42,923 bases of DNA, from the NCBI GenBank assembly GCA_938074445.1, contig CALJEK010000020.1, positions 1 to 42,923 of the forward strand. The letters are read 5' to 3'. The number at the start of each line of letters is the position of its first letter. The first letter of the stretch is position 1. The position numbers and the translations under genes are program-made. The stretch is from Candidatus Kryptoniota bacterium. Its GTDB lineage: Bacteria > Bacteroidota > Ignavibacteria > Kryptoniales > Kryptoniaceae. The notes beneath the pieces were generated by a model that was not told the DNA's origin, ran no database searches, and worked only from the letters and a program-made list of their open reading frames with translations. Shown one piece after another: positions 33,526 to 41,449 of this stretch.

Positions 33526-34776
33526 ATGAAGAAAAATTTTATTTTAGGTCAGTTTTTAATTTTGGTCATCTCGTTTCTAATTGGATTAGTTTCGGGATGC
33601 AGTCAGCCATTTGAACAAGAGCAATTTAGTCAGACGCAACAGCAGGGGCTTGCGCCGGTTATAAAGTCAGCAGAAAATACAATTCCGGGGCGGTATATTG
33701 TTGTTTTCAAGGAAAATGTTTTACCGAAAGGTGATTTCAAAAGTGTTGCAGAAACCGTTAACAGGATTGCGGGTGAGATTGCATCAACTTATGGCTTAAA
33801 TCTTGAACATGTTTATCGCTACACAATTAAAGGTTTCGCTGCGGAAATTCCTGAAGATAAGCTCATCGCTTTGCGAGGTGATCCGAGAATAAGTTATATT
33901 GAAGAAGATGGAATCGTCTATGCTTTTGCTCAAACATTGCCATGGGGAATCGATAGAATTGATGCCGATATAAGTTCAACAAAGGCTGGTGATGGGGGTG
34001 GAAGTGTAAGTGGTGTTAGGGTTTATGTGATTGATACAGGAATTCAACTAAATCATCCTGATTTGAATGTTGTCGGCGGTGTTGATTTTACAGGGAAGGG
34101 AACAGCTGATGATGGAAACGGTCATGGTACGCATGTTGCTGGGACGATCGGGGCTAAGGATGACAATAATTATGTTGTTGGTGTTGCGCCAGGTGTTGAG
34201 CTTTTTGCTGTTAAAGTTCTTGATGATAATGGTTCTGGGTCATTTTCTAATGTAATCGCGGGTGTTGATTTTGTTACACAGCAAAAGCTTAACAATCCGA
34301 ATTTGCCTATGGTTGCAAATATGAGTCTTGGGGCAAGAACTGGGACTTCGTATAATTCGCTTGACTATGCGGTTGTAAATTCAATTAATGCTGGGGTTGT
34401 TTATACTATCGCAGCTGGAAATGATGGGGCTGACGCGAAATTTTACAGCCCTGCTCATGTTAAGGAGGCGATCACAGTTGGAGCTTATGATGAGTCAAAC
34501 AAGTTTGCAACGCTTTCAAATTGGGGCTCGTTGCTTGATATAAATGCCCCAGGTGTTAGAATTTTATCAACCTATATTGGAAGTTCAACCGCAACCCTTA
34601 GTGGAACATCAATGGCTGCGCCACATGTTGCTGGAACGGCTGCCCTTTATCTATCTGGAAATCCTAACGCTACCCCCCAACAAGTGCGCGACCGCTTGGT
34701 TGCAGATGGGAAAGCGTGGGTGAGTGTGAATAGAAAAAGTACAACTAAATTGTCAGTTTACGCTGGGAATTATTAA
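33526..34776 (+). CDS. Subtilisin-like serine protease (S8 family), lipoprotein
   Basis: A 416-residue exported protease. A lipoprotein signal peptide ends in LVSGC (C25). Residues about 55-135 are an I9-type inhibitor propeptide (GRYIVVFKENV, then YIEEDGIVYAF). The catalytic triad of the S8 domain is D170 (VYVIDTG), H200 (GNGHGTHVAG) and S362 (LSGTSMAAPHVAG). The fold and N-terminus resemble aqualysin/thermitase-type enzymes of thermophiles. The ATG at 33526 is preferred since an earlier in-frame start would run through the terminator at 33466-33490. Only 35 bases separate it from that terminator, so it depends on a hidden promoter or read-through. A terminator follows at 34787-34819. Confidence 0.93.
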   Translation: MKKNFILGQFLILVISFLIGLVSGCSQPFEQEQFSQTQQQGLAPVIKSAENTIPGRYIVVFKENVLPKGDFKSVAETVNRIAGEIASTYGLNLEHVYRYTIKGFAAEIPEDKLIALRGDPRISYIEEDGIVYAFAQTLPWGIDRIDADISSTKAGDGGGSVSGVRVYVIDTGIQLNHPDLNVVGGVDFTGKGTADDGNGHGTHVAGTIGAKDDNNYVVGVAPGVELFAVKVLDDNGSGSFSNVIAGVDFVTQQKLNNPNLPMVANMSLGARTGTSYNSLDYAVVNSINAGVVYTIAAGNDGADAKFYSPAHVKEAITVGAYDESNKFATLSNWGSLLDINAPGVRILSTYIGSSTATLSGTSMAAPHVAGTAALYLSGNPNATPQQVRDRLVADGKAWVSVNRKSTTKLSVYAGNY

Positions 34777-34786
34777 ATTTAATCAA

Positions 34787-34819
34787 GGTAGCCACTCTCG
34801 GGTGGCTACCTGCTTTTTT
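34787..34819 (+). terminator. Rho-independent terminator after the S8 protease
   Basis: GGTAGCCAC / GTGGCTACC (34787-34795 and 34802-34810) with loop TCTCGG, followed by TGC and six T residues. Confidence 0.85.
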
Positions 34820-34855
34820 AATGAATTTGCTTTCTTTAAAGCAAATGCCTGTAGT

Positions 34856-36088
34856 ATGTTAAAATTTCCTTTTACAACCTTTATCGCTTGGAGATACCTT
34901 CGCTCGAAAAGGAAAATAACTCTCGTTTCAATTATAAGTTTGATTTCGTTTATCGGGGTCACCATCGGTGTTTCGGCATTGATAATTGTTCTTTCCGTTT
35001 TCAATGGTTTTAACGGGCTTGTCACCAAAATTCTCATTGAATTTGATCCACATATAAGGATTGAAAAGAAGTTAAGTTTAAACACCAAAGATTTACAAAA
35101 GGTAGAAGAAGCGATTTCTGGTATAAACCAAGTTAAAGGTTATGCTCCCTTTGTTATAAGCAAGGCAATGTTAATCTCGGATAGGAGTAATCGGGTTTTA
35201 TATGTGAAGGGCATAGACCCTGAAAAAGCACAACTTGTTTCAGGACTCCCAAGCAAGTTGGTTCTTGGTAATTTCGACCTTTCCGATGGGGATAGATTGC
35301 CCAAAATTATTCTTGGATTAACGATAGCAGACAGATTAAATGCCCTTCTTGGTGATACTGTGACGCTTATCAGCCCAAGTTTTTCATCTATGTTTGGTTT
35401 AGTTCAACCAAATGTAAGGAAATTTGTCGTCTCTGGAATATTTGAATCGAATAATAAAGATTACGACGGATATTATGCGTTTATATCTCTTAAATCTGCG
35501 CAGGAACTCTTTGATATGAAAGGAAAGATAAGCGGGATTGAAATTCGCCTTTATAACATTAATAAATCTGAAGATGTTAAAAAAGTAATTCAGTCGCGAC
35601 TTGGGGATGAATTTCAAGTTCGGACTTGGTATGACCTTCACAAAGATTTATATTCAGTGATGCAGATCGAAAGGTGGGCTGCGTATGTTATATTATCATT
35701 AATAATTTTCGTCGCGACTTTTAATATATTGGGTTCTTTGACTATGTCGGTCGTTGAGAAAACGAGGGACATTGGGATTTTAAAAGCGATGGGAGCGAAA
35801 AGCTCGGATATAATCAGAATTTTTATGTTTGAGGGAATTATAATTGGAATAACTGGGGCAAGCGTTGGGAGTTTGATTGGTTTTATTGTTTGTTACATTC
35901 AGGAAAAATATCATATCTTCCCGCTTGATCCAACTGTTTATATAGTTCCATCTCTTCCAGTTGAAATGAGATTAACAGATTTTATCGCAGTTGGAGTTGC
36001 TGCAATTTTTCTTTGTTCGCTTGCGTCTTATTATCCCGCAAAGAGAGCAGCAAGCATTGACCCAGCCGAAGCTTTGAGGTGGGAGTAA
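34856..36088 (+). CDS. FtsX-like ABC permease, LolC/LolE type
   Basis: A 410-residue inner-membrane permease of the MacB/LolE superfamily. An N-terminal helix (FIAWRYLRSKRKITLVSIIS) is followed by a large periplasmic domain (about 50-245) and three C-terminal helices with ILGSLTMSVVEKTRDIGILKAMGA and YYPAKRAASIDPAEALRWE. These fit the lipoprotein-releasing LolC/LolE proteins that extract lipoproteins for transport to the outer membrane. The ATP-binding LolD is not nearby. The open frame continues upstream to a GTG at 34802 inside the protease terminator; the ATG at 34856 (MLKFPFTTF) is preferred. No clear ribosome-binding site. Confidence 0.87.
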   Translation: MLKFPFTTFIAWRYLRSKRKITLVSIISLISFIGVTIGVSALIIVLSVFNGFNGLVTKILIEFDPHIRIEKKLSLNTKDLQKVEEAISGINQVKGYAPFVISKAMLISDRSNRVLYVKGIDPEKAQLVSGLPSKLVLGNFDLSDGDRLPKIILGLTIADRLNALLGDTVTLISPSFSSMFGLVQPNVRKFVVSGIFESNNKDYDGYYAFISLKSAQELFDMKGKISGIEIRLYNINKSEDVKKVIQSRLGDEFQVRTWYDLHKDLYSVMQIERWAAYVILSLIIFVATFNILGSLTMSVVEKTRDIGILKAMGAKSSDIIRIFMFEGIIIGITGASVGSLIGFIVCYIQEKYHIFPLDPTVYIVPSLPVEMRLTDFIAVGVAAIFLCSLASYYPAKRAASIDPAEALRWE

Positions 36089-36155
36089 GTGGAACAGTTT
36101 TTCTTTTGGGGGTGTTAAAACTTGTAAATTAGTCTCTATAAATTGCGGAGGTGCT

Positions 36156-36767
36156 ATGCGCTTGGGAGTTGTATCAGTATTTCTTCTTTTCTTTATTCAA
36201 TTTTTGTATCCACAATCCGATACCACTTCATTTGATTTACTGCCTAATAAATTAAGTTTGGTTGAAAAAACACTGTGGGGGGAGCGAGGATTATTTAGAG
36301 TTGCTGGACTTGCACCACTTACGCTGGAATCAAGGGAAAAAGAACTGAGATTGAGAAGAGCGATGCTGTCGTTTCATCAATTAGGTGGGTTTATCACGCT
36401 TGGTTTGATGACAGCAACAGTTTATTATGGTCAGCAAGTTTTTGACGGTAAATACGAACTTATCAATAAACATAGAAATTTCGTCAAAGCGACCGTTGTC
36501 TCTTATTATTTAACGGCTTCATTTACGCTATTTTCCCCTCCACCTCTTGTTAGACATGAAAGGGAAACAAGTTCAATCTCAATTCATAAGGCGCTTGCTT
36601 GGATTCATTTCGCTGGCATGATTTCAACGCCAATTTGGGGATTATCTATAAAGAAAACTGCGGACCCAGATAAATTTTCCAAATTAAAGAAGTTGCATCA
36701 GATATCCGGTTATATAACATTCACTTCTTTAGCAGGTGCGATGATTGTAGTTACGTTTTTTAAATAA
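36156..36767 (+). CDS. Membrane protein, possible cytochrome b561-like (YceJ-like role)
   Basis: A 203-residue protein with a signal-like N-terminus and four or so later hydrophobic helices. Histidines sit at helix boundaries: H74 (FHQLGG), H144 and H151 (SIHKALAWIHFAG), H181 (KLHQISGY), which could bind b-type heme pairs. I do not recognise the family with certainty. The next gene, 21 bases downstream, is YceI, and in E. coli yceI follows yceJ, a cytochrome b561 homologue. The arrangement suggests a similar membrane redox partner. GGAGG ribosome-binding site 5 bases before ATG at 36156. Confidence 0.65.
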   Translation: MRLGVVSVFLLFFIQFLYPQSDTTSFDLLPNKLSLVEKTLWGERGLFRVAGLAPLTLESREKELRLRRAMLSFHQLGGFITLGLMTATVYYGQQVFDGKYELINKHRNFVKATVVSYYLTASFTLFSPPPLVRHERETSSISIHKALAWIHFAGMISTPIWGLSIKKTADPDKFSKLKKLHQISGYITFTSLAGAMIVVTFFK

Positions 36768-36788
36768 CAACAAACTGGTGGGGTTCAA

Positions 36789-37337
36789 ATGAAAGCCTTG
36801 TTAACGTTTATTTTGGCGGTGTTTTTATCTTCAACGGTGCTCTCTCAAAATGTTTTAATAGAAGCGCAAAGAGGTGTATCTTATGCCAAATATTTTCTTC
36901 GGCATCCGCTTCATTCTGTAGAGGCGATAAATAATGATGTTAAGTTTTTAATCGAATACGATGCTGGGCAGGGCAAGATATTAAAAGCCGAGGCAGTTGC
37001 TGAGGTCTCTAAGTTTAATAGTGGAAATTCGAACCGTGATTCTCACGTAATGGAAGTTGTAGAGGCGTTGAAGTATCCAACCTTAAGCTTCAAAAGCACG
37101 GATGTGCGATTGGAAAGCGATGATATAGTTGTCCTTGGGCTGTTGACATTTCATGGGGAAACAAGAGAGATAACTATGAGGGGAAAGGTAAAAAGTGAAG
37201 AAAACTCACTTATAGTTGAGGGTGAGTTTCAGATAAGTTTAACTGAATTTAAGGTAAAAAGACCAAGGCTTTTGTTTATTCCAACTGACGATGTTTTGAA
37301 ACTTTATATTTATGCGAAGTTTAATTTGCCCAAATAA
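36789..37337 (+). CDS. YceI-family periplasmic protein
   Basis: A 182-residue secreted lipocalin-like protein of the YceI family, which binds polyisoprenoid or other hydrophobic ligands. The signal peptide (residues 1-19, LLTFILAVFLSSTVLSQ) is followed by VEVSKFNSGNSNRDSHVME and YPTLSFKSTDVRL, the family hallmarks. It pairs with the histidine-containing membrane gene upstream. ATG at 36789 with GGTGGGG about 6-12 bases before. It converges on prfA with 5 bases between the stops. Confidence 0.92.
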   Translation: MKALLTFILAVFLSSTVLSQNVLIEAQRGVSYAKYFLRHPLHSVEAINNDVKFLIEYDAGQGKILKAEAVAEVSKFNSGNSNRDSHVMEVVEALKYPTLSFKSTDVRLESDDIVVLGLLTFHGETREITMRGKVKSEENSLIVEGEFQISLTEFKVKRPRLLFIPTDDVLKLYIYAKFNLPK

Positions 37338-37342
37338 AAATT

Positions 37343-38407
37343 TTAACCCTGCTCAAGTTTTTCCCTTTTATCCGCGACCTTCAATGCTTCAATTAATGGA
37401 TCAAGTTCTCCATCGAGGATATCTTGGAGGTTGTAGAGTGTCAAGTTGATTCTATGGTCTGTCACGCGGTTTTGGGGGAAGTTATAAGTTCTTATTTTTT
37501 CGCTTCTATCACCGGTTTTAACCAAACTTCTTCTGTGTGCTGTAAGTTCTGCCTCTTTTTCGGTCAGCATTTTATCATATAGTCTTGACCTTAAAATTTT
37601 CATCGCTTTTTCCCTGTTTTTGAATTGGGAGCGTTCATCTTGACATTGGACGACTATTCCAGTTGGTATGTGCGTGATTCTGACCGCGGTTTCAACTTTG
37701 TTAACGTTTTGTCCGCCATGACCGCCCGCTCGATAAAACTCAATTTTCAAATCATCTGGATTTATTTCGATTTCAATTTCCTCTATTTCAGGTAAAACTA
37801 CGACACTTGCAGCGGAAGTATGTATTCTTCCACTTGATTCGGTAATTGGAACTCTTTGAACTCTGTGAACTCCGCTTTCATATTTCAATGTTCCGTAAAC
37901 ATTATTTCCAGTGACATAGAAAATTATTTCTTTAAATCCGCCAAGTCCTGTTTCATTGAAATCTACAACTTCAACCCTCCATCCTTTCTTTTCGGCGTAT
38001 CTTGAATACATCCTGAAGAGATCCGCTGCGAAAAGTGCAGCTTCCTCACCCCCGGTTCCAGCTCTAATTTCAACAATCGCATTTTTAGCGTCATTCGGGT
38101 CCTTTGGGATCAAGGCTTCTTTTAGTTGTTCCTCAAGTTCTTTGAGGTTTTCTTGAAGTGAATTTATCTCCTCCTGCGCGAGTTCTTTAAGTTCTGGCTC
38201 GTTTATTTCTCTTTGAAACGCTTTGGTCTCGTTTAAAGTCTTCAGCGTTTCAAGATATTTATTATAAAGTTCGACAATTTCAGAAAGTTCGTGGTGTTCT
38301 TTTGAAAGCGCTTTGTATGTTTCAAAATTTGAGACGATATCTGGTTGTGTCAGAAGATTTGTGAGCTCTTCGTAGCGCTTTTTTAGCTTTTCGAGTTTCT
38401 CAAACAC
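37343..38407 (-). CDS. prfA: Peptide chain release factor 1
   Basis: RF1 (354 residues), recognising UAA and UAG. The PxT anticodon motif reads PIT (187-189) in [14 protein letters not shown] and the catalytic GGQ is at 231-233 ([12 protein letters not shown]). These distinguish it from RF2 (SPF). GTG start at 38407. It is divergent from pyrR with its own promoter at 38439-38467. Confidence 0.97.
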   Translation of the reverse strand: MFEKLEKLKKRYEELTNLLTQPDIVSNFETYKALSKEHHELSEIVELYNKYLETLKTLNETKAFQREINEPELKELAQEEINSLQENLKELEEQLKEALIPKDPNDAKNAIVEIRAGTGGEEAALFAADLFRMYSRYAEKKGWRVEVVDFNETGLGGFKEIIFYVTGNNVYGTLKYESGVHRVQRVPITESSGRIHTSAASVVVLPEIEEIEIEINPDDLKIEFYRAGGHGGQNVNKVETAVRITHIPTGIVVQCQDERSQFKNREKAMKILRSRLYDKMLTEKEAELTAHRRSLVKTGDRSEKIRTYNFPQNRVTDHRINLTLYNLQDILDGELDPLIEALKVADKREKLEQG

Positions 38408-38438
38408 TTCGGTTGAAGTTTTATTTTTTGCGCAAATA

Positions 38439-38467
38439 AATATACATCATTTGAAAAAAATTATCAA
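38439..38467 (-). promoter_or_regulatory. Predicted sigma70-type promoter for prfA
   Basis: On the minus strand TTGATA (38467-38462), 17 bases, TATATT (38444-38439), 32 bases before the GTG start. Confidence 0.55.
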
Positions 38468-38490
38468 GAAAGGTTGCAAGGTTCCGATAT

Positions 38491-38519
38491 TTGATTTTTT
38501 GGGTTTAACTTTTTATCTT
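38491..38519 (+). promoter_or_regulatory. Predicted sigma70-type promoter for pyrRBC
   Basis: TTGATT (38491-38496), 17 bases, TATCTT (38514-38519), 28 bases before the pyrR start. The predicted leader before pyrR is only about 20 bases, leaving no room for an attenuator there. Confidence 0.5.
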
Positions 38520-38546
38520 TACAAAAATTTTAATGCTTGACGCAGG

Positions 38547-39086
38547 GTGAAGGTTAAAGAGAAAATAATGGATGCTGAGGATATTGAGCGGACTCTTAAC
38601 AGGTTAACTTATGAAATTGTGGAGAGGAACAAGGGTTCAAAAAATCTCGCTATCATTGGGATAAGGACAAGGGGCGAATTTTTGGCGAAAAGAATTGCTG
38701 AAAAAATTTCTAAACTTGAAGGAAATCAGCCACCCATCGGGGTTCTTGACATAACCTTTTACCGAGATGATGTGCGATTGAAGTTGAGGCAACCTGAAGT
38801 TAAAACAACGGAAATTGATTTCGCCATTGATGATAAAGATATAATTCTTGTTGACGATGTTCTTTTTACAGGGAGGACCGTAAGAGCTGCTCTTGATGAG
38901 TTGATAGATTTCGGCAGACCGAAAACAGTTCAACTTGTTGTTTTAATTGACCGTGGGGGTAGGGAACTGCCAATTCAAGCTGATTTTGTGGGGAAAAAGG
39001 TGAAAACAAATTTAAATGAGAGGGTAAAAGTCAAACTTAGAGAGGTGGACGGAGAAGATTCGGTTCTTTTGGTTGAGGATGATTAA
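38547..39086 (+). CDS. pyrR: Bifunctional PyrR (pyr operon RNA-binding regulator / uracil phosphoribosyltransferase)
   Basis: A 179-residue protein that in Gram-positive bacteria and relatives binds pyr mRNA in response to UMP and causes attenuation; it may also salvage uracil. The PRPP-binding signature IILVDDVLFTGRTVRAA (about 99-115) is complete. The N-terminus MKVKEKIMDAEDIERTLNRL matches the family and supports GTG at 38547 over the ATG at 38568. It is followed by a terminator and then pyrB, pyrC. Confidence 0.94.
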   Translation: MKVKEKIMDAEDIERTLNRLTYEIVERNKGSKNLAIIGIRTRGEFLAKRIAEKISKLEGNQPPIGVLDITFYRDDVRLKLRQPEVKTTEIDFAIDDKDIILVDDVLFTGRTVRAALDELIDFGRPKTVQLVVLIDRGGRELPIQADFVGKKVKTNLNERVKVKLREVDGEDSVLLVEDD

Positions 39087-39117
39087 AGCCGAAACCAGTT
39101 TTGGTTTCGGCTTTTTT
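39085..39117 (+). terminator. Terminator hairpin between pyrR and pyrB (possible attenuator)
   Basis: A perfect 12-bp stem AAAGCCGAAACC / GGTTTCGGCTTT (39085-39096 and 39103-39114), 6-base loop, then more T residues, starting inside the pyrR stop codon. It occupies more than half of the 57-base pyrR-pyrB gap. Its place in a PyrR operon suggests a PyrR-controlled attenuator, but no clear antiterminator or PyrR binding loop was found. Confidence 0.8.
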
Positions 39118-39143
39118 GTATAAATAAAGGAGCGAAATTTAAA

Positions 39144-40067
39144 ATGAAATTAAAAAGTCGCCATCTTCTCGGGCTTGAAAATATGCCGAGAGAAGATATC
39201 GAATTAATTTTAAATACAGCTGTTTCATTTAAAGAAGTTCTTGAAAGACCGATCAAAAAACTCCCAACTTTGCAGGGAAGGACAATAGTTAATTTGTTTT
39301 TTGAGAGTTCAACAAGGACAAGGATCTCATTTGAACTTGCGGAGCGTAGATTGTCGGCTGACGTTGTTAATTTCACAACGGCTGGGAGCAGTATGGCAAA
39401 AGGTGAAACATTTAAAGACACTGTAAAAAATATTGAAGCGATGAAAGTTGATATGGTTGTGATAAGACACTCATCGCCTGGTGCCCCGCATTTTCTTGCG
39501 AAGATAATAGATGCCAATGTCATAAATGCTGGAGATGGAACTCATGAACATCCAACGCAGGCGTTACTTGATATTTTTACAATGAGGGAAAAATTTGGAT
39601 ATATTCAAGGTTTAAACGTTTGTATAGTCGGGGATATTTTGCATAGCAGGGTCGCAAGATCAAATATATTCGGGCTAAAGACACTTGGGGCAAATGTTAG
39701 CGTTTGTGGTCCTGAAACGCTTATTCCCAAAGATATAGAGAGCCTTGGGGTTGAGGTTTATCATAACATTGATGAGGTAATCCCCAAAGTTGATGTTTTA
39801 AATGTTTTAAGGTTACAGCTCGAAAGACAGAATTCAGCCTTCATACCATCTTTGCAGGAATATCACAAATTTTTTGGGATAACGAGAAAACGACTTGAGA
39901 AAGCAAGTAAACCAATCTTAATAATGCACCCTGGTCCGATAAATCGCGGGGTTGAACTTTCTTCCGATGTCGCTGATAGCGAACACTCCGTTATACTTGA
40001 GCAGGTAACAAATGGCGTCGCTGTTAGGATGGCGATTCTTTATCTTTTGGGAACAATGGCAAATTAA
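39144..40067 (+). CDS. pyrB: Aspartate carbamoyltransferase catalytic subunit
   Basis: ATCase (307 residues), forming carbamoyl aspartate in pyrimidine synthesis. The carbamoyl phosphate loop FFESSTRTRISFE (STRTR 56-60), the 80s loop SSMAKGET with K86, and HPTQALLDIFTMRE are complete. No PyrI gene is visible, fitting the simpler ATCases of PyrR-regulated operons. ATG at 39144 preceded by AAAGGAG. It is followed by pyrC at 22 bases. Confidence 0.96.
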   Translation: MKLKSRHLLGLENMPREDIELILNTAVSFKEVLERPIKKLPTLQGRTIVNLFFESSTRTRISFELAERRLSADVVNFTTAGSSMAKGETFKDTVKNIEAMKVDMVVIRHSSPGAPHFLAKIIDANVINAGDGTHEHPTQALLDIFTMREKFGYIQGLNVCIVGDILHSRVARSNIFGLKTLGANVSVCGPETLIPKDIESLGVEVYHNIDEVIPKVDVLNVLRLQLERQNSAFIPSLQEYHKFFGITRKRLEKASKPILIMHPGPINRGVELSSDVADSEHSVILEQVTNGVAVRMAILYLLGTMAN

Positions 40068-40089
40068 AAAACAAAGGACTTAATTTTTA

Positions 40090-41394
40090 ATGCGAGTGAT
40101 TTTTAAAAATGCACGTGTTATTAATCCTGCGCAAAATCTCGATGAAGTAGTTGATTTGGTCATAGTCAACGGAAGAATTGAAAAAATTGGAAAGGTCTCT
40201 GTTGGAGAGGATTTCGAAGTCTATGATTTTACTGGAAAAGTGATCGCACCTGGCTTTGTTGATATGCATGTTCATCTAAGAGAGCCAGGGTTTGAACATA
40301 AAGAGACGATTGAATCAGGTGTTGAAGCGGGGGCAAATGGTGGTTTCACGGCGTTGTGTTGTATGCCGAACACTGAACCAGCGATCGATGAACCTGGGGT
40401 TGTTGAGTATGTTAAGAAAAGAGCTGGCGAGTCGCTTGATGGAATTGTGGATGTTTATCCTATCGGGGCGATAACAAAGAGAAGAGAGGGGAAGGAACTT
40501 GCACCGATTGCTGAACTTGTTGAAGTTGGAGTAGTCGGATTTTCAGATGATGGAAATCCGGTGCAGGATTCAGGGGTTATGAGAAAAGCGTTTGAGTATG
40601 TTAGTATGTTTGATAAAGTGATAATTCAGCATTGTGAAGATAAAACTTTGAGTCAAAATGGGATGGCAAATGAAGGATATTGGTCTACAGTGCTTGGTCT
40701 GGCACCTTACCCGAACATAAGCGAGGAAATAATTTTATATCGTGATTTGAGGTTGCTTCAATATTTAAAACCCAAGATAAAGAATGTCAAATATCATGTT
40801 GCTCACATCAGCAGTAAAGGTTCAGTTGAATTATTGCGCAGGTTTAAAGATGACAATTTAAATATCAGTGCTGAAGTCACACCGCACCATCTGCTTTTGA
40901 CGGATAAAGATATATGGGAATCAAACTATGATACTAATTTTAAGGTCAATCCACCATTAAAGAGCGAAGAAGATGTTGAGGCTTTGGTTTCTGCGTTGAA
41001 GGATGGAACAATTGATGTGATCGCAACTGACCATGCACCGCATGCGCCTGAAGAAAAGGAAAGCGATTTCGCTTCTGCGCCATTTGGAATAATTGGGCTT
41101 GAAACCGCTGTTGGGCTAATTTTGAGCGAATTTGTCAATAAAGGAATCATTTCAATAAATAGAATGATAGAATTGTTCTCGGTTAATCCAAGAAAAATTC
41201 TTGGCTTGCCTCAGGTGAAAATTGCGGAGGGTGAAAGTGCAAATTTAACTTTGTTGGACCCAAATTTCGAATGGGTCGTCGATGCTGGAAAGTTTAAATC
41301 GAAATCAAGAAATTCTCCATTTATCGGATGGAGGCTCAAGGGAAAGCCGATCGGAATTGTAAATAAGGGGAAAATTTATTGGTCATCTTTGTGA
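40090..41394 (+). CDS. pyrC: Dihydroorotase (class I)
   Basis: A 434-residue zinc amidohydrolase closing carbamoyl aspartate to dihydroorotate. Metal-binding motifs: DMHVHLREPG (H60, H62) and ATDHAPHAPEEKE (D314). Its length and motifs fit class I, the type often linked to ATCase. Third gene of the pyrRBC operon; the remaining pathway genes are elsewhere. Confidence 0.95.
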   Translation: MRVIFKNARVINPAQNLDEVVDLVIVNGRIEKIGKVSVGEDFEVYDFTGKVIAPGFVDMHVHLREPGFEHKETIESGVEAGANGGFTALCCMPNTEPAIDEPGVVEYVKKRAGESLDGIVDVYPIGAITKRREGKELAPIAELVEVGVVGFSDDGNPVQDSGVMRKAFEYVSMFDKVIIQHCEDKTLSQNGMANEGYWSTVLGLAPYPNISEEIILYRDLRLLQYLKPKIKNVKYHVAHISSKGSVELLRRFKDDNLNISAEVTPHHLLLTDKDIWESNYDTNFKVNPPLKSEEDVEALVSALKDGTIDVIATDHAPHAPEEKESDFASAPFGIIGLETAVGLILSEFVNKGIISINRMIELFSVNPRKILGLPQVKIAEGESANLTLLDPNFEWVVDAGKFKSKSRNSPFIGWRLKGKPIGIVNKGKIYWSSL

Positions 41395-41449
41395 AACTTT
41401 TTAACTTGGTTTTCATCTAAAATTTAAAAACAAAGTTTGAGAAAACGCA

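Noticed and set aside
34802-34855. GTG start of the LolC/E-like gene at 34802
   Set aside because: It lies in the 3' arm of the protease terminator; the ATG at 34856 gives the usual N-terminus.
36137-36142. TATAAA as a -10 for the 36156 gene
   Set aside because: The transcription start would fall in the ribosome-binding site and the -35 is poor.
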